Position numbers and translations under genes: made by a program
Assembly (NCBI RefSeq): GCF_000182925.2
Contig: NC_026507.1
Coordinates: 744,001 to 808,000, forward strand
Direction of reading: 5' to 3'
DNA from: Neurospora crassa OR74A
Lineage: Eukaryota; Ascomycota; Sordariomycetes; Sordariales; Sordariaceae
DNA length: 64,000 nucleotides
Shown here: one piece after another, positions 32,236 to 44,431 of the stretch
Numbering within the stretch: the first letter of the stretch is position 1
Layout of the letters: the number at the start of each line of letters is the position of its first letter
Notes under the pieces: model-generated
Databases searched by the model: none
The model's input: only the letters and a program-made list of their open reading frames with translations
Told to the model about the DNA's origin: nothing

Positions 32236-33471
32236 TTTGGCGGTTGTTTGCTTATCGGATGATAGCTAGAGCTTCGGTGGTGTAGCTGGTTCGACTCGGT
32301 TTGCGCGAGCGTGGGCTAGATGTTGTACGTGCGCGACAGATGGCGTGCGCAACTATGATGGAATCGAAGTCGGACGATAGAGTTCGATCGAAGGAAAGGG
32401 GGAGTTTGTCAAGCTTCGGGCGCGCCGGTGTCGGTGCTTGTACAAACTTGGAGGCTGGTTAAGTACCAAGTTAGATAGAGGTGGGATGATAAGACTTGGG
32501 GAAAAGCCGTCTTGTTGATCTTTGGATTTGGTGTTTTCTGGGAAAGAAAAAAAAAGGGCGGTCGCAAACTGGCGAAATCGGGCAGTGGTGGGAAGACTCA
32601 CTCGGTTCTTGCGTGGAGACAGCTGGAGGTTCAGTTGGTAGGTCTGGAGGAGGAGGGTTGTTGGGGGCAAGGCAGATAGCTAGGTGGTGCTGGTGCTGGT
32701 GCTGGTGCCTCGGGGCTTCCTCGATGATGAAGGTGCCCCCCCCCTCCCCCCGGCCTCCTTCCACTCTTTTTCGCCGTGAACTGCCAGCCCGAGCCCACTT
32801 GCCAAGTCCGCCCCTGGAGCCTGTTGGGCGGCTAGGTTGGCCCAAGCTTCTTTCTGCAAAGCTCCACTATCCTGTAAGCCCAGCCCGGCCGAGGTGGGGC
32901 AAAGCGGCATAGAGACGATCCCCGGTCTCGGCCTCGCCGACTTGATGATCCGCTACATCACTTTTCAGAAGCATGATTCTCCCAAGTCCTCATGGCTCCA
33001 GTTGACTACCGAAGTGATGAGTATTAGCCTCAAATATGGTGAAACATTAGGCATTGTCTATACTCTATCCAAGCATTTACAATCTCAAACAGCTTTTGGG
33101 GAAGACAGAGAGAGATAGAGAGCTCCGGGCCCGGTTCTCCACAACCCGCCGAGTCTACCGCCGAGTCCGCCTTGAAGTGAGGATCCCAAATCCCGCTCCT
33201 CTCGATTAAGAATCTTCCAGAATATCCGTCCAGACACTTGTTCTTTGCGCGAACCTTATATATGTAACGTGCCTCTAGCTCTGCGATTGTGAGATCATTA
33301 TGTTGATAGATCTGACCATGGCTTTGGGTTTCCCGTTTAAATGTCTCCGGGTATCAACTCAGGCATTGAACGCTACGGCACAAGTCTATACCACAACATT
33401 ATCCCCTTTAAACGCCTTTTTTTTTTGTTCCAATAACGATGCACACCTTACTTTTTAGCGTCCGACCAAAC
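32236..33471. other. Intergenic: ERV14 promoter and MAP1 3' flank
   Basis: Contains GGTGCTGGTGCTGGTGCTGGTG near 32688-32708 and C-rich and T-rich patches. Frames opposite the promoter have no motif. Confidence 0.5.
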
Positions 33472-34866
33472 TCAAGCAGCGGCGGTAGGCATGGGTACCG
33501 GGCCGCCAGGAGAGTCAGCCGTGCGCGCCGTCAAAATCTCAACACCGGTTTCGGTGACAAGGAGGGTGTGCTCTGTCAAGCAGGGTTAGTTGAACATTCC
33601 AGCACTCAGCCACCGCCTACTGAATCATGAACAGCACTTACCAAACTGAGCGGTCCTCTTGCCATCAATGGTGGTGGAGGTCCAGTTGTCGGGCCAGGTA
33701 ACATCGCGGTACTTGCCCAGCGCAATCATGGGTTCGATAGTGAAGGTCATTCCAGGCTTGCACTCGCCGACGGCCCTGTTCTTAGCGTAGTGGGGGATGT
33801 TGGGCGGGCAGTGGAAGGTCTTGTTGATACCGTGGCCGACATAGGTGCGGATAACGCTGCAGCCGCGGCTCTTGGCGTGCGCCTCGATCACGTTGCCAAA
33901 GTCGCGGAACAGGGTGCCGGGCTTGACCAGCTTGATGGCCTCCTCCAAGCACTCGCGGGCCGTCTCAACGACGCGCACCGAGTCGGCGTCGGCCTTGGCC
34001 TTGTCGCCGACGTAGTATGTCTCGTTCAGATCGCCGTGGTAGCCCTCGTGGTAGAGGGTGACGTCGAGGTTGAGGATGTCGCCGTCGAGGAGGACGCGCT
34101 TGTCGGGGATGCCGTGGCAGATGACCTCGTTGAGCGATGTGCAGACCGACTTGGGGAAGAAGTTGTAGTTCAATGGCGAGGGGTACGAGTTGCGCTCAAT
34201 GCAGGCCTCGTGTACGATCTTGTCGAGATCATCGGTGGTGATGCCGGGGCGGATGGCGGCAGCGGCGATGTCGAGAACCTCACGGGCGAGGCGGCACACC
34301 TTGCGCATGCCTTCGCGACCCTTCTCGTCTAGCTGCTCAATCTTGTTGGACCTTGTACGGCCGCCGCCGGGAATACCGCTCTCGGCATAGTCGGGATGGG
34401 GGATCGACTTGGGGACAACGCGCTTTGGCGAAAGAGGGTAGACGGGGCGGAGAGGGCCGGTGTAGCTGAAGGTAGGGAAAGGGTTGTAGGTTTCGGGGCC
34501 TGGAGCAGAATTTTAGAATATGCGCTCTGGCGAAGGAGGAGGGGGAAGCGGGTTGATTTACTGGCAAGCTTGTGAAGCTCCTTGTGGGTGTTCTATTGGG
34601 CACCCAAAGGGTCAGCTATCAAGGTTCGCATGCAAGTGCGAGTCTAAGTAAGGTACTACGGGATCTAGTCGAGGAAATCCATAGGTATGTGGGATGAGGG
34701 AACCAAAGAAGATGCGCCGTACCCAGTTTTTCTTGAAGCAGTCCTGGGAGCAGAAGAAGCTACCCTTGATACCCAGGCTCAAGCACTTGGGGCATTGGAG
34801 GGAACCGGCATCGTTTTCGCAATCAGCGCCGAGGCACTTCTTCTTCGCGGGGGGTTGTTCGGTCAT
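33472..34866 (-). CDS. MAP1: Methionine aminopeptidase 1 (4 exons)
   Basis: complement(33472..33572, 33642..34499, 34562..34592, 34723..34866), 377 residues. Removes the initiator Met from nascent chains at the ribosome. Exon 1 encodes the N-terminal zinc finger of the eukaryotic type 1 enzyme ([18 protein letters not shown], then [12 protein letters not shown]). Exon 2 is a 31-nt micro-exon ([10 protein letters not shown]). Exon 3 holds the peptidase core: [16 protein letters not shown] and [10 protein letters not shown] (metal Asp pair), TYVGHGI (metal His), FTIEPM (metal Glu). Exon 4 supplies the last metal Glu in [10 protein letters not shown]. Introns are 129, 62 and 69 nt. NMT1, which acts on the exposed Gly after this enzyme, lies 5 kb away. 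Confidence 0.96.
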
Positions 34867-35742
34867 GGTGGTGGTGCGCTCGAATTAGACTGTGGTGTCA
34901 CTGTCTGTGGTTATCGAAAGGCTTTAAAGAGGGGCCGATAAGTTAGCTTGACGATCGCGGGTTGACAGCGAGGATGTCGAAAAGAGTTCGTTGTTCTTTG
35001 ACGGCCAGATGCCGAGGGGAAGCAACAGCTGAGACAAGTTTGCGTAGAAGTTGGTCTAGAGGCACAGGGTCTAAAGAGCAAATAAAAGTAAGTACCTGGT
35101 GACCTTGTGTTGGGTATCCTAGTTGGGAGAATTCGTTGTTCTTGAAAGGGCGCGAGACAAAGTGAAGAAGCGACAACGAAACGGAAGGCGACAGGTCTGG
35201 ATGCCGGGCCCTTGGCGTGGACGGACGAATAATATTTTTGGCGGCGCTGTCCGCTGCGCCCTTCCTCCCAAAAGTCGTCCCACGCGCATTCCATTTTCAG
35301 TGGCGGGCAGCGGCGGGCTGGGCGGCTCTGCCGGGGTCCGGGATGGGTGGAGCTCTTGTTGGATACTGTGGTTGGGAGCAAAAGTTTAACCCCCATGTCA
35401 GGTACCTTGCACGGACCACTACAGCGAAAGCGCCGTGAGCACTGTGTGTTCATCGACCTGACTAGGAGGTTTAACTTACCCATCTCACCATAGTAGACCC
35501 AGCAAGGGACCAGAATGCTTACCCAATCGATCCACCTTTCTAAGGACGCTAAACCGTTGATGGTGTTAGTGCACCAGCAAGGCGTCGGTAGAAGTGGATC
35601 GCCTCGCACGGACGAATATCGAACTGCATGTCTCGTGGGATCTTAGTGTGAATCGTCTGATGTAATCACCCAGATATTTGATTTCCACCTGTAACTTGTT
35701 CCGGCAAAGCTGGGAAATCCTCACAATCACTCAATTTCGAAA
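34867..35742. promoter_or_regulatory. Divergent upstream region of MAP1 and the kynurenine monooxygenase gene
   Basis: 876 bp between two start codons on opposite strands. No gene or clear operator seen. A non-coding 5' exon for MAP1 cannot be excluded. Confidence 0.4.
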
Positions 35743-37441
35743 ATGGAGGAGAGAAAGCAAAAGGTCGTCGTTGTCGGCGCTGGCCCGGTCGGGTCATTGG
35801 CTGCTCTTTATGCGGCCAACCGTGGTCACGATGTTGAGATTTATGAACTGCGCGGTGGTGAGTCTTGTCTTTTTTACGTTGTTGACTTTACAATACATCA
35901 TGAGTCAAGATCCAAGATGTTCAAGATGTCACTGCTAACTAACAAACAATAAGACCTACGCGACCCCTCAACAACACCACTCAACTTTACCAGATCCATC
36001 AACTTGGCCCTCTCAGAACGCGGCCTCAATGCTATGCGCCATGCCAACCAGCCAAGACTCATCGATTATGTCAAAGGGGTGACCATCCCCATGAGAGGCC
36101 GCATGATCCACGGCAAGCGACCAGATGGAAAGCTGTATGAGGAGGCTCAAGACTACGACATCCATGGACGGGTAAGACCCCTCCCCTCGACCCCTTTGCC
36201 TTTCTACAGAGCAGGTGTGTTGATGAATAGATCAGAGCATTCTCGCCATCGACCGTGGCGACCTGAACAAGCGCCTCCTCGACATGCTCGAAGAGATGCC
36301 CAACGTCACCTTCTTCTTCAACCACAAGCTCACCGGCGCCGATTTCAAGCGGAACAAGGCCTGGTTCGAAAACAAAGACGAGAGCACCTCCAACCCACGA
36401 GACCGAGCCCGCGAAATCGAGGTCGACTTCGACTTTATGATTGGTGCCGATGGCGCCCACTCCGCGGTCCGCTACCACCTGATGAAGTTCTCCCGCATGG
36501 ACTACCAGCAAGAATACATCGACACACTCTGGTGCGAGTTCCAGATCGCCCCATCGTCATCATCAGCCAAGTCCAAGTTCAGGATATCCCCCAACCACCT
36601 ACACATCTGGCCCGGCAAGGAATTCATGTTCATCGCCATCCCATCCAACGACGGCTCCTTCACCTGCACCCTCTTCGCCCCCGCCGCCATCTACGAGCAA
36701 CTTGAGGAAGCCGGCAGAACCGGCGACACTTCCTCTTCCATCCCAGAATTCTTCGACATGCACTTCCCCGGCGTCACCTCCCTGATCGCCCCCGCCGACC
36801 TCATCGCCCAATTCCAAACCAACCCCCACCTCCCCCTCATCAGCATCAAATGCAAGCCCTACCACTTTTCCTCGTCCGTCGTCATCGTCGGCGACGCCGC
36901 CCACGCCATGGTCCCCTTTTACGGCCAGGGCATGAACGCCGGCCTGGAAGACGTGCGCATCCTGTTCGACATTCTCGACAAGCACGACCGCATGACCAAC
37001 GACGACAGCAGTCTCGAGGCGTCGCAGCGGGAGCTGGCGCTGGCCGAGTACAGCGCCGTGCGCGTGGCGGATGCGCACGCCATCAACGATTTGGCGCTGC
37101 AGAACTACATTGAGATGCGGTCGTCGGTGCTGTCGCCCGTGTACAGGTGGCGCAAGGCGCTGGAGGAGTGGTTGAGTGTCTATGTGCCGAGTCTGGGGTG
37201 GCAGACCAAGTACTCGCGGGTGTCGTTTGGGAATGAGCGGTATTCGGAGGTGGTGAAGAAGAGTGAGCGCCAGGGACAGGTGTTGCTGCGCAGTTTGGTT
37301 GGTGGTGTTGGTTTGCCGATGTTGGCGGGTGGCTTGTTCCTGTGGTTCAGGTATAAGGGCGCGTTGGGCCGGGCGGCGTACGGGGTGTTTTATAATTGTA
37401 TGGGGATGGTGTGCAGGACGATTCATGGGAGGAGGCGGTAG
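35743..37441 (+). CDS. BNA4: Kynurenine 3-monooxygenase (3 exons)
   Basis: join(35743..35857, 35954..36171, 36236..37441), 512 residues. An FAD enzyme that hydroxylates L-kynurenine with NADPH and O2 in the tryptophan-to-NAD pathway, on the outer mitochondrial membrane. The dinucleotide loop [20 protein letters not shown] is at residues 8-27. [10 protein letters not shown] and the splice-restored [17 protein letters not shown] follow. The second FAD motif [20 protein letters not shown] is near 325-345. A hydrophobic segment near the C-terminus ([17 protein letters not shown]) fits the known membrane anchor. Introns are 96 and 64 nt. The second acceptor is chosen as GATCAG rather than the AATAG five bases upstream, because only that keeps the frame. 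Confidence 0.95.
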
Positions 37442-37888
37442 TCTGGACGTCCTTTTTTTTCGTCGGGCAGTGCAGATATGAGAAAGGAGATTTTGTGTAC
37501 GATTTAGGTTTAGCATTGGCAAATGGTCCTGAAGTATAGAAGTTTGTGTCGTATCTTGAGATGGTGAGTTTTTCAGTCGTCGCTGGGAACAGGTGATGTT
37601 TCTTGCACTTGAATTGGTTTAATCCACCAGTCAGACATAGATTTTGAAGGCCGCTTTCGCAAGATGGATCGATCAAGACTTGATCTTGTCTGCGCACTGA
37701 TCAATCTTAGCCAGCACTGGCGTGCTCCGTTGAAAGTACCTGATGCATGCATGCTAAGTCAACACGCTCCAGAACTCCTTGCCCCAGATAAACAATCGAC
37801 ATCTTCACCAAAACCCAATCCCAATGGTCCTGACTTCCTCCCCCCTCTTTGTCTCTCTAATCATCACCCATACCCCCTTTTCCCAAAG
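37442..37888. other. Convergent intergenic region
   Basis: 3' flanks of the kynurenine monooxygenase gene (plus) and an alpha/beta hydrolase gene (minus). Nothing else seen. Confidence 0.5.
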
Positions 37889-39191
37889 CTAAACCCTCCC
37901 GTCCAAACCCTCCCCCCTCCGAATCCTCTCCACCAATACCCCATGATACCACCCCGTCCTCTCCACTACCGGCGCATGCCCCATCCCCTCCTCGATCAAT
38001 CCCACCTCCGGCTCAATAATTTTGATCAACTTCCTCCCATGCGGCACGCTAATCATACCATCCTCCGTCCCATGCATCACCAGAATCCTCTCCCTCCCCA
38101 CCTCATCCGCCATTTTCTGTAACTGCTCGGCCGACTTGTGATGCCACCCCGCCGCAATCAACTGCAACAAAAACCCCTTGAGCCCAAAGCGGGCTGGGTC
38201 CAGACGCTTGTGCATCTCCTGCGCCACGTACCTCTGCGCGTTGCTATCGAACTTGAGATACTCCGGCCCAGCCGGGCGGGGAATCTTGGGCGAACGCGGG
38301 TTGGGTGGACCGCATTTGGGAGTGGTTGATGGGTCGGGCACTTCGCAGTCGTCTGGCTGTTCGAGCCACGAGAGCGGAAAAAGCTGCCGAGCCGTGTCGG
38401 CCATGGAGTGGTCGACGGGCCGGGGCATGAGCATGCGGATGCGGTTGGCGATGTTTTCGGCAAAGGTGGTGGTGTTTTCGATGGCGGCGGCTGTGCAGCA
38501 GAGGTTGAGGGAGGAGATGGCGGTGGGGATGAGGCAGGCGAGTTCTTGGGCGATCATGCCGCCGAGGGAGAGGCCAACTACGTGGAGGGTGCGTTCGCTG
38601 GGGACGGGGACGGGTGGCCCGGAGTGTGATGAGAGGGAGGTGGTGATAGAAGAGGAGGATGAGGATGGGGAGGAAGGCGGAGCGGGAAGCCATCCGACGT
38701 GAACGAGAATGTCGATCCAGTCCCGGGCCATCTCGCTGCTGCTGTAGCGCATGAGAGGCTTGTCGGAGTCGCCCATGCCGCGGTTGTCGATAAGGAGAAC
38801 GGAGTACTTGTCGCGATTTTGGTGGCCGAAGTAGAGGGTTTGACGCTGCCAGGCAGATTTAAGACCTCCGAGACCCATGATGAACTGCGGGAGTGTCAGT
38901 GGTAATGTTGGTTGTGAGGGAAAGACTGAGTCGAGGAGGGCTCATACCAAAACCTTGATGGGCCCTTCACCGTGAATTTCCCAGCTCACGTTGAAAGGCC
39001 CGCCGCGGCCAACAGCGACCGGAGCGAGGCCACTTTGATCGGGCTCAAGGTTCCATATCGCCGTGGGAAAGGCTGGGTGCTTGATGGTCTCGGCTACGGT
39101 GGGCACTGGAGGCTTGCGCGTTGTTGTTGGGGCCCTGAGAAAAAGTGTTAGTGAATACATAGTATGGAGGTGAGCATCTTAACACTTGCAT
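37889..39191 (-). CDS. Alpha/beta hydrolase; start codon possibly formed across a GC-AG intron
   Basis: Preferred model complement(37889..38884, 38948..39134, 39190..39191), 394 residues. Nucleophile elbow VVGLSLGGMIAQ, an acid in HGTEDGMIS and the His in GMGHAPVVER form a Ser-Asp-His set. An oxyanion-type turn IMGLGG follows the 63-nt intron. A Ser-rich loop lies near residue 145 and a Pro-rich insert near 260. At the 5' end, acceptor TTTTTCTCAG with branch CACTAAC is strong. Pairing it with the GC donor GCAAGT at 39189 gives AT|G, so the initiator is made by splicing, in a good context (CCAAC-ATG-GCC). Without that splice, translation could start at 39160 (MYSLTLFLRAPTTT). Substrate unknown. 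Confidence 0.85.
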
Positions 39192-39861
39192 GTTGGGGTA
39201 TTTTGCTCGTGATGAGAAGAGATATGAGCTGGCGGGCTCTAGATGATTGTTGAGATGAGACGGGATTGAGGCCAAAGCACACTTTCAGGGCCAAATAACG
39301 GGTATGGGTGGTAGATGGCTCGGTGTTCGTGGTGGCGGCTCGGTTGAATATTGGGAGCACCTTGTCGGCCGGCGTCCACATGTGATTGTGTTGGTCCCCA
39401 TGGCAGTGACGTACCTCGACGTTGAAATGCTCCGATTGGTAGAACGTATAAAAAGTGGGACAGATTGACAGGCTTGTCTGTCCGGCTCTACACAACTACG
39501 GAGATGTCGTGGGATCATTCAGCGAAAGCGTTGGTGCAATCCCTGGATGATGACTCGCATCGCGAACATGTTGGGGTTCAAGACAAACCGGGGAAGCCGT
39601 TGGTGGAGGTCCCCCCTCTTCCCCCTTTCGATCTGTGGAGAACTAGATCCGGGTCAAGAAGGCACGGTCCGAGTCCAACCATGCAGACCTTCATCGTCTG
39701 GCAGCGCCAGGCTGGCTGAATATCAATACTATTACAATTGCTTTTGATGCTAACCCCGCTGGTATCCATCGGGTATTGTTTATATGCAGGCAAGTCTTGT
39801 TCAAACACAGTACAATCAGCCACACTGAAAGCAGTCAACAACACCCTAACCCAAAACCCTC
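39192..39861. other. Intergenic between the hydrolase gene and NMT1
   Basis: 5' flank of the minus-strand hydrolase (TATA-like TATAAAAAG at 39448-39456) and 3' flank of NMT1. No gene supported. Confidence 0.5.
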
Positions 39862-41699
39862 TTAGACCATGACAAACCCGACACCGCTCAAGTTATCCTC
39901 GTCCAGCCTGTTCTTCTTGTCAACACCACCGTGGATGGGGTTCGCCTTGTAGTTGAACAGGTAGTAGTGAAGCTGGCCGTCACCCGGTCCGAACTTCTGC
40001 TTCTCCAGAAAGAGCGCATTGTCCATGAGAGAAAGAGCGTTGAAGACATCAAAGTTGTGGCGCTTGGCGAGGATCAGGGCATCCGCCATCAGATCGTTCA
40101 GGCGCTTCGTAAGAGCCCCCTTGTCGAAGGGCTCGGTGAAAGCAGTCTCGGTGGCATAGTAGAACATGTAAGCAGCGCGGATCGAATTGTGCTTCGGGTG
40201 CCTGATGACTGTCGACTCGAGAAGGTAGAAGGAGAAGAAGTCGGTGATTTTGCCCGAGGCATCCTAATCAGATTAGCGTACGAGTTCAACTGTCAGGAAA
40301 AGGGATCGTAGCTGGAAACTTACCTCAACAACATACGAGTAGATGACCTGCTCGGCATAAGAATCCTTCTTGTGAAGGAGCCAGTGTTCCGTCTCCTCCC
40401 GGTTGAATACTGGGGTGAGGTCGAAACGCTTCAGGTAGCGCTCAAGCAGGCTGTGTACCGCGTCGAGATCCTTGACCTGAAGTTCGCGAAGTCCCTTGGT
40501 CGACGTCTGTTCCGGAAGGGCGTACTTGCGGACTTGGAAGGCCGGCTTGCTGTTTGAAGGGCACGGGCTGAAACCAACCTCGTACAGCTTCTGCCAGTTG
40601 AGCGCACGGTGGTAGTAGCGGCAAGTGCTGACGGGCCTGGGCAAGACGATACCGCCGGTGTAGATGGCTTGCCAGATACCCTCACGGTTGATGCGACGAG
40701 TGATTTCCTTGATGAGGACGGGAGCCAAGCGCTTGCCTCTAAGCTTCTTGTGGATGCAGAGGAAGTTGACCTCGGAGCCTTGGATAACCTTGTCGCGAAC
40801 GCGGATCTCGGTAGGAACGGCAGCGATGAAAGCGCAAAGAGTGTCACCGCTACGGATACCGACGTGCCATTCCTTTCTCCAGCCAGGAGACATGAGCGAC
40901 CTAGCCCAAAGTCATTAGCACAAGCCACATGGACGCGACTGAAATAACCCTCGCCAAGTGTCACTTACCACTTGAGAATAGAGGTCGAGTACTTGAAACG
41001 GAACATGGCCTCGTCGTCCTCCACAAAGTGACCGTACAAGAGCTTCTCGACCTCCTGCATCTGCTTCTCGTCTGTGAGGTCCATGGTGACCCATCGGAAA
41101 GGCGCCAGGTTCAGTGGGATCGGCTCATCGGGAATGTCTTCGACTTTTTGGATCTTGAGGGGTCCTTCCTCGAAGATGGCTGGTTTCTCGTCGAACTGGG
41201 GCACAGGCTGGGTGGCCCAGAACTTGTATGACGCCATGTCCTTACGGTTCTTTCCACTGCTCGCCAGACCGGTGATGATATCCTGGATCTTGAGTTTCTT
41301 GAAGGCCTCCATCACGTCGGTTGTTCCCGAGCTCCCAGACGCCGCCAGCAGCTCGTTGGCAAGGGCGGGGTTCAGGTCGATGAACTCTTGAATCTGCTTG
41401 GGGGTCAAGCCGCTGAGTGCTGACTTGGGGTCTGCCTGCGCCAGCGCCTCCGTCAAGCCCACCTCGGCAGAGGATTCGGTAGAGGCGGACTTGTCCTTGT
41501 TCTTCTTCTTGCTCTTCTTCTTGTTCTTCTTCTTTGTGGAGCCGGATCCAGCCTCCTGGGCGGTGCCGTCGGCGCCCTCATCTTCGGAGCCGGACTCGTC
41601 GGCGGCGGGCTGCTGAGCTTCCTTGAGGGAAGCAAGAGCCTCGGCGGCCTGCTTCTCCTGGGCCGGGTCAACAGGCTTGGACTCTTCGGTCGGCGGCAT
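39862..41699 (-). CDS. NMT1: Glycylpeptide N-tetradecanoyltransferase (N-myristoyltransferase; 3 exons)
   Basis: complement(39862..40263, 40324..40900, 40969..41699), 569 residues. Transfers myristate from myristoyl-CoA to N-terminal Gly of proteins. Start taken at 41699 ([14 protein letters not shown]). The N-terminal ~150 residues are family-typical in being charged, with a Lys tract ([13 protein letters not shown]) that in relatives promotes ribosome association. Core motifs are [51 protein letters not shown] and [19 protein letters not shown]. The C-terminus is SGVGFVMV; the terminal carboxylate is the catalytic base in this family, and the last residue is Val where yeast has Leu. Introns are 68 and 60 nt. 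Confidence 0.96.
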
Positions 41700-42721
41700 T
41701 GTTCCTGACGAATGTGGTGGATGCGCACTAGGAGAGGGTAGGCGGGGTGCTGTCAAGCTTGGGGTGGTGATCGTCGTCGTCGTTGTAAGGTCGTAGAGTC
41801 GTGTGGGACTTTTGAAGCTGCCCTCACGTCCAGGGGGGGAGTTGAGAGATGAAAAGGCTGAGGACGGATCGAAGAACTAGGTCGGGTGGAAGAGACGTGC
41901 GTGGGGGAGGAGAGAGATTGGAGTCTGGGCTTGGGTGTTGACGATACTGTACACTACTCCAAAACAGCTCCAATCCCACCCTGAGCTCCTGTCCCGCTCG
42001 GGGGTCGGAGGCTGCTCCTTACTGGCGTGTTGGCGTGTCGTGGCCCAGTTAGCGCATTCTCCATCGTCTCACAGAAGTGGAAGGCAGGGCCAGCGGGGCA
42101 AGCGGGGCCCAATTGACCTGTCGCGGGGTCCCTCCAAGGCAGCCCACGCTGTCAGGTGCAGGGGACAGCTCGGTACGCAGCGAGAGGGAAAAGTGGAGCC
42201 TTTAACGGCTTTCATCGGTTGGGCATCCCATATGATAGGTATCTACCCACGTTATGTATGTGCGACATTGCCCATACTGTGTGTATTAGAGGTATAGGTG
42301 AGGGGATCTCTATCATATATACCTCTATTTATCTTGTTCTCGAACTTCGATTTTCATACCATTTCCATTGGATTCATTGTACACGCAACAATAAATCCAG
42401 GGAAAAGCCCGAGAAAATGCTTCGAACTAACACATATGCAGCTAAAATCTGAACTCGAAGACGATGTCGAGATTGGATTGGGCTGATTTCCGGTGTTGCT
42501 GCGCCACTCACTGCTGCCTTCGCTGTCAAAGAAGCTGACCACTCATCTTCTCTCGTTCAGTCACTTGAATATTTTGTAATCACCGACCATCGCCCAATTC
42601 ACTTCACCTTCCTTCAACTCTATCCTCCTACTTTGCTTTCCTACTGATATTCATATAACGGCTGGCAACTGCTATCTACACATTCTTTCACCGAAATCCC
42701 TAGATTCTCAAGATTGTCACC
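41700..42721. promoter_or_regulatory. Divergent upstream region of NMT1 and the 42722 gene
   Basis: 1 kb between opposite starts. A TCGTCGTCGTCGTT run lies at 41770 near NMT1. CT-rich leader sequence precedes 42722. No gene supported. Confidence 0.4.
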
Positions 42722-43966
42722 ATGGGGAAACCCTCACCTCGTCTCGGCGTCAGCGATGATGCCGTCTCCATGCGCACTCAGCCCGGTGAACACTCACACT
42801 CCGTTCCACTTGATGGCACTCTAGATACCGATGCCCCCGAGCTGGACATTGACGACCTCCCGCCCCTCTACGAAGACATCAACGCCTCGGGAAGCAGTAG
42901 TAGTGCTCCTCTTCTCCCTTCTGGTGCGCCACCCTACATCAACCACCCACACAACATACTTCCTCCCGGTGACTGGGTGAACCACTACAAAAGAGACGAG
43001 CCCACCGGCACCGAACTCTATCTCGATTCGCGCCTGGACCACGATCCCAAGTTCCTCCAAAAGCACATCGAGCTATGGTCCAAACAGCCACCCCGGCCTT
43101 TTGTCCGCATCCACGGCACACACAAGCGCCGCAGGGACATAACCGACCCTCAAAACGGGCGTCGTAAGAACGACTCGGAGCAAGTTACGGACTTTGACCT
43201 GCACATTGAGCTCACCCCTTACCTCTACTCGGACGTTGTCTCGCAAACTTCTCTCATGCAGCTGCGCACCGCCGATAACGACGAGAAAGTCCGGCGTGGC
43301 ACCGTCCTCCGCAAGCGTGCGCCGGGGGCTAATCGTCATATCGAGGTCGGCTTAGCCGAGAAGCCGACACTGGCCGAGTGGTGCCACCGCTACTGTGCCA
43401 GCCACGCCGGACTGAAATGTCTGACGCTGCAGCGGCGCGTGGTTGGGTTCGACGATAAGAAGATTGTGCAGAAGCTGACGGACCTGGTGCGCGCCACCAA
43501 CTACCGCGGCAGTCTGGAGATCAGTTTCCCCAAGAAGGACGAGTATGTGCACGTGTACAACGATTGCGAGACGAACCGGTGGCGGACAACGCGGTGGATT
43601 ATCTGGCTGTGCATATTCAGCCTCATGTTCATCTTCACGTGGCCGTATCTGTTTTTCCGGACCAAGAGGTTCGAGACCGTGTTTGCGGACTGGCACTTCT
43701 CGGTCATGGGCGCGGATGGACAGAGGAAGTATGTCAGCATTAGCGAGGACCAGTGGTATAATATGTGGGGACGGGCTATCCATCGTGCGGTCATGGAGAA
43801 GAGGCAGTGTACCCTCGATCAACAGGACTTGCTGAACAGCCAGGAGGGCCAGCAGGAGACTTTTGGCCATCCTGTGGTGGACGGGGTGGCGAGCTTCGTC
43901 AGGGCAGGTGTTAATGCCATGAATGCGGTGAACCGCTCCCTGGGTTGGGGTTATGATGAATTCTGA
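42722..43966 (+). CDS. Single-pass membrane protein, fungal, unknown function
   Basis: Intronless, 414 residues, ATG in CACCATGGG. The N-terminal ~70 residues are disordered and acidic with DIDDLPPLYEDI, a PPxY-like motif (PPLY) that could bind a WW-domain ubiquitin ligase. A conserved-looking globular part follows (WVNHYKRDEPTGTELYLDSRLDHD; FVRIHGTHKRRR; DFDLHIELTPYL). One strong membrane segment, WIIWLCIFSLMFIFTWPYLFF, is near residue 295. Beyond it ETVFADWHFSV and DQWYNMWGRAIHRAV lie on the other side of the membrane. There is no N-terminal signal peptide. I recognise it only as a conserved hypothetical type found in Pezizomycotina. Confidence 0.85.
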   Translation: MGKPSPRLGVSDDAVSMRTQPGEHSHSVPLDGTLDTDAPELDIDDLPPLYEDINASGSSSSAPLLPSGAPPYINHPHNILPPGDWVNHYKRDEPTGTELYLDSRLDHDPKFLQKHIELWSKQPPRPFVRIHGTHKRRRDITDPQNGRRKNDSEQVTDFDLHIELTPYLYSDVVSQTSLMQLRTADNDEKVRRGTVLRKRAPGANRHIEVGLAEKPTLAEWCHRYCASHAGLKCLTLQRRVVGFDDKKIVQKLTDLVRATNYRGSLEISFPKKDEYVHVYNDCETNRWRTTRWIIWLCIFSLMFIFTWPYLFFRTKRFETVFADWHFSVMGADGQRKYVSISEDQWYNMWGRAIHRAVMEKRQCTLDQQDLLNSQEGQQETFGHPVVDGVASFVRAGVNAMNAVNRSLGWGYDEF

Positions 43967-44431
43967 GGTGTCGTTAATTCCCGGCAACAGACGTCTTCTA
44001 CGATTAATACAAAAAAAAGAGGATGCCCGGCCTTGGTCGGGCTGTCCAAAGCCCCCTTTCCTTACGGTACGGCGACACGACGACTGGGACCCGATGTGAT
44101 GGACGGCAAATGGCAATGAATCGTTACGGAGGCAACGGTGAGGGTTCGGGGGGCGCTTGATTATTGATCCGTTATCTATCTTTTGGGCTATTATTTCCCA
44201 TCTTCTTTTAGCTTTGGCGGCGACGACTCCTCTATCATGCATCGAGCATTACTGTGCCTGTGCCTGTGGGTGATGATGCCTCTTTTTGATGTAATATGTT
44301 CAGTCCCTTCAGTACATGCCGTCCGGTAATATTCACAGTTCCAAGCCGTATGTATCCTGTAAAATGAATGTCTATCCGTACCTGGATCCGTACGAGCTAC
44401 CACTCTCCCATTAATCCTGGCTACTCTCAGG
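43967..44431. other. Convergent intergenic region
   Basis: 3' flanks of the membrane protein gene (plus) and the ABHD12-like gene (minus). Nothing else seen. Confidence 0.5.

Noticed and set aside
35700-37441. A NAD or secondary-metabolite cluster around the kynurenine monooxygenase gene
   Set aside because: Neighbours (MAP1, hydrolase, NMT1, ERV14) are unrelated housekeeping genes; no other kynurenine-pathway gene or pathway regulator is in the window.
36599-37522. Minus-strand frame of about 300 codons opposite the kynurenine monooxygenase gene
   Set aside because: Antisense shadow of a GC-biased coding exon; His/Arg-rich and without domain or splice logic.
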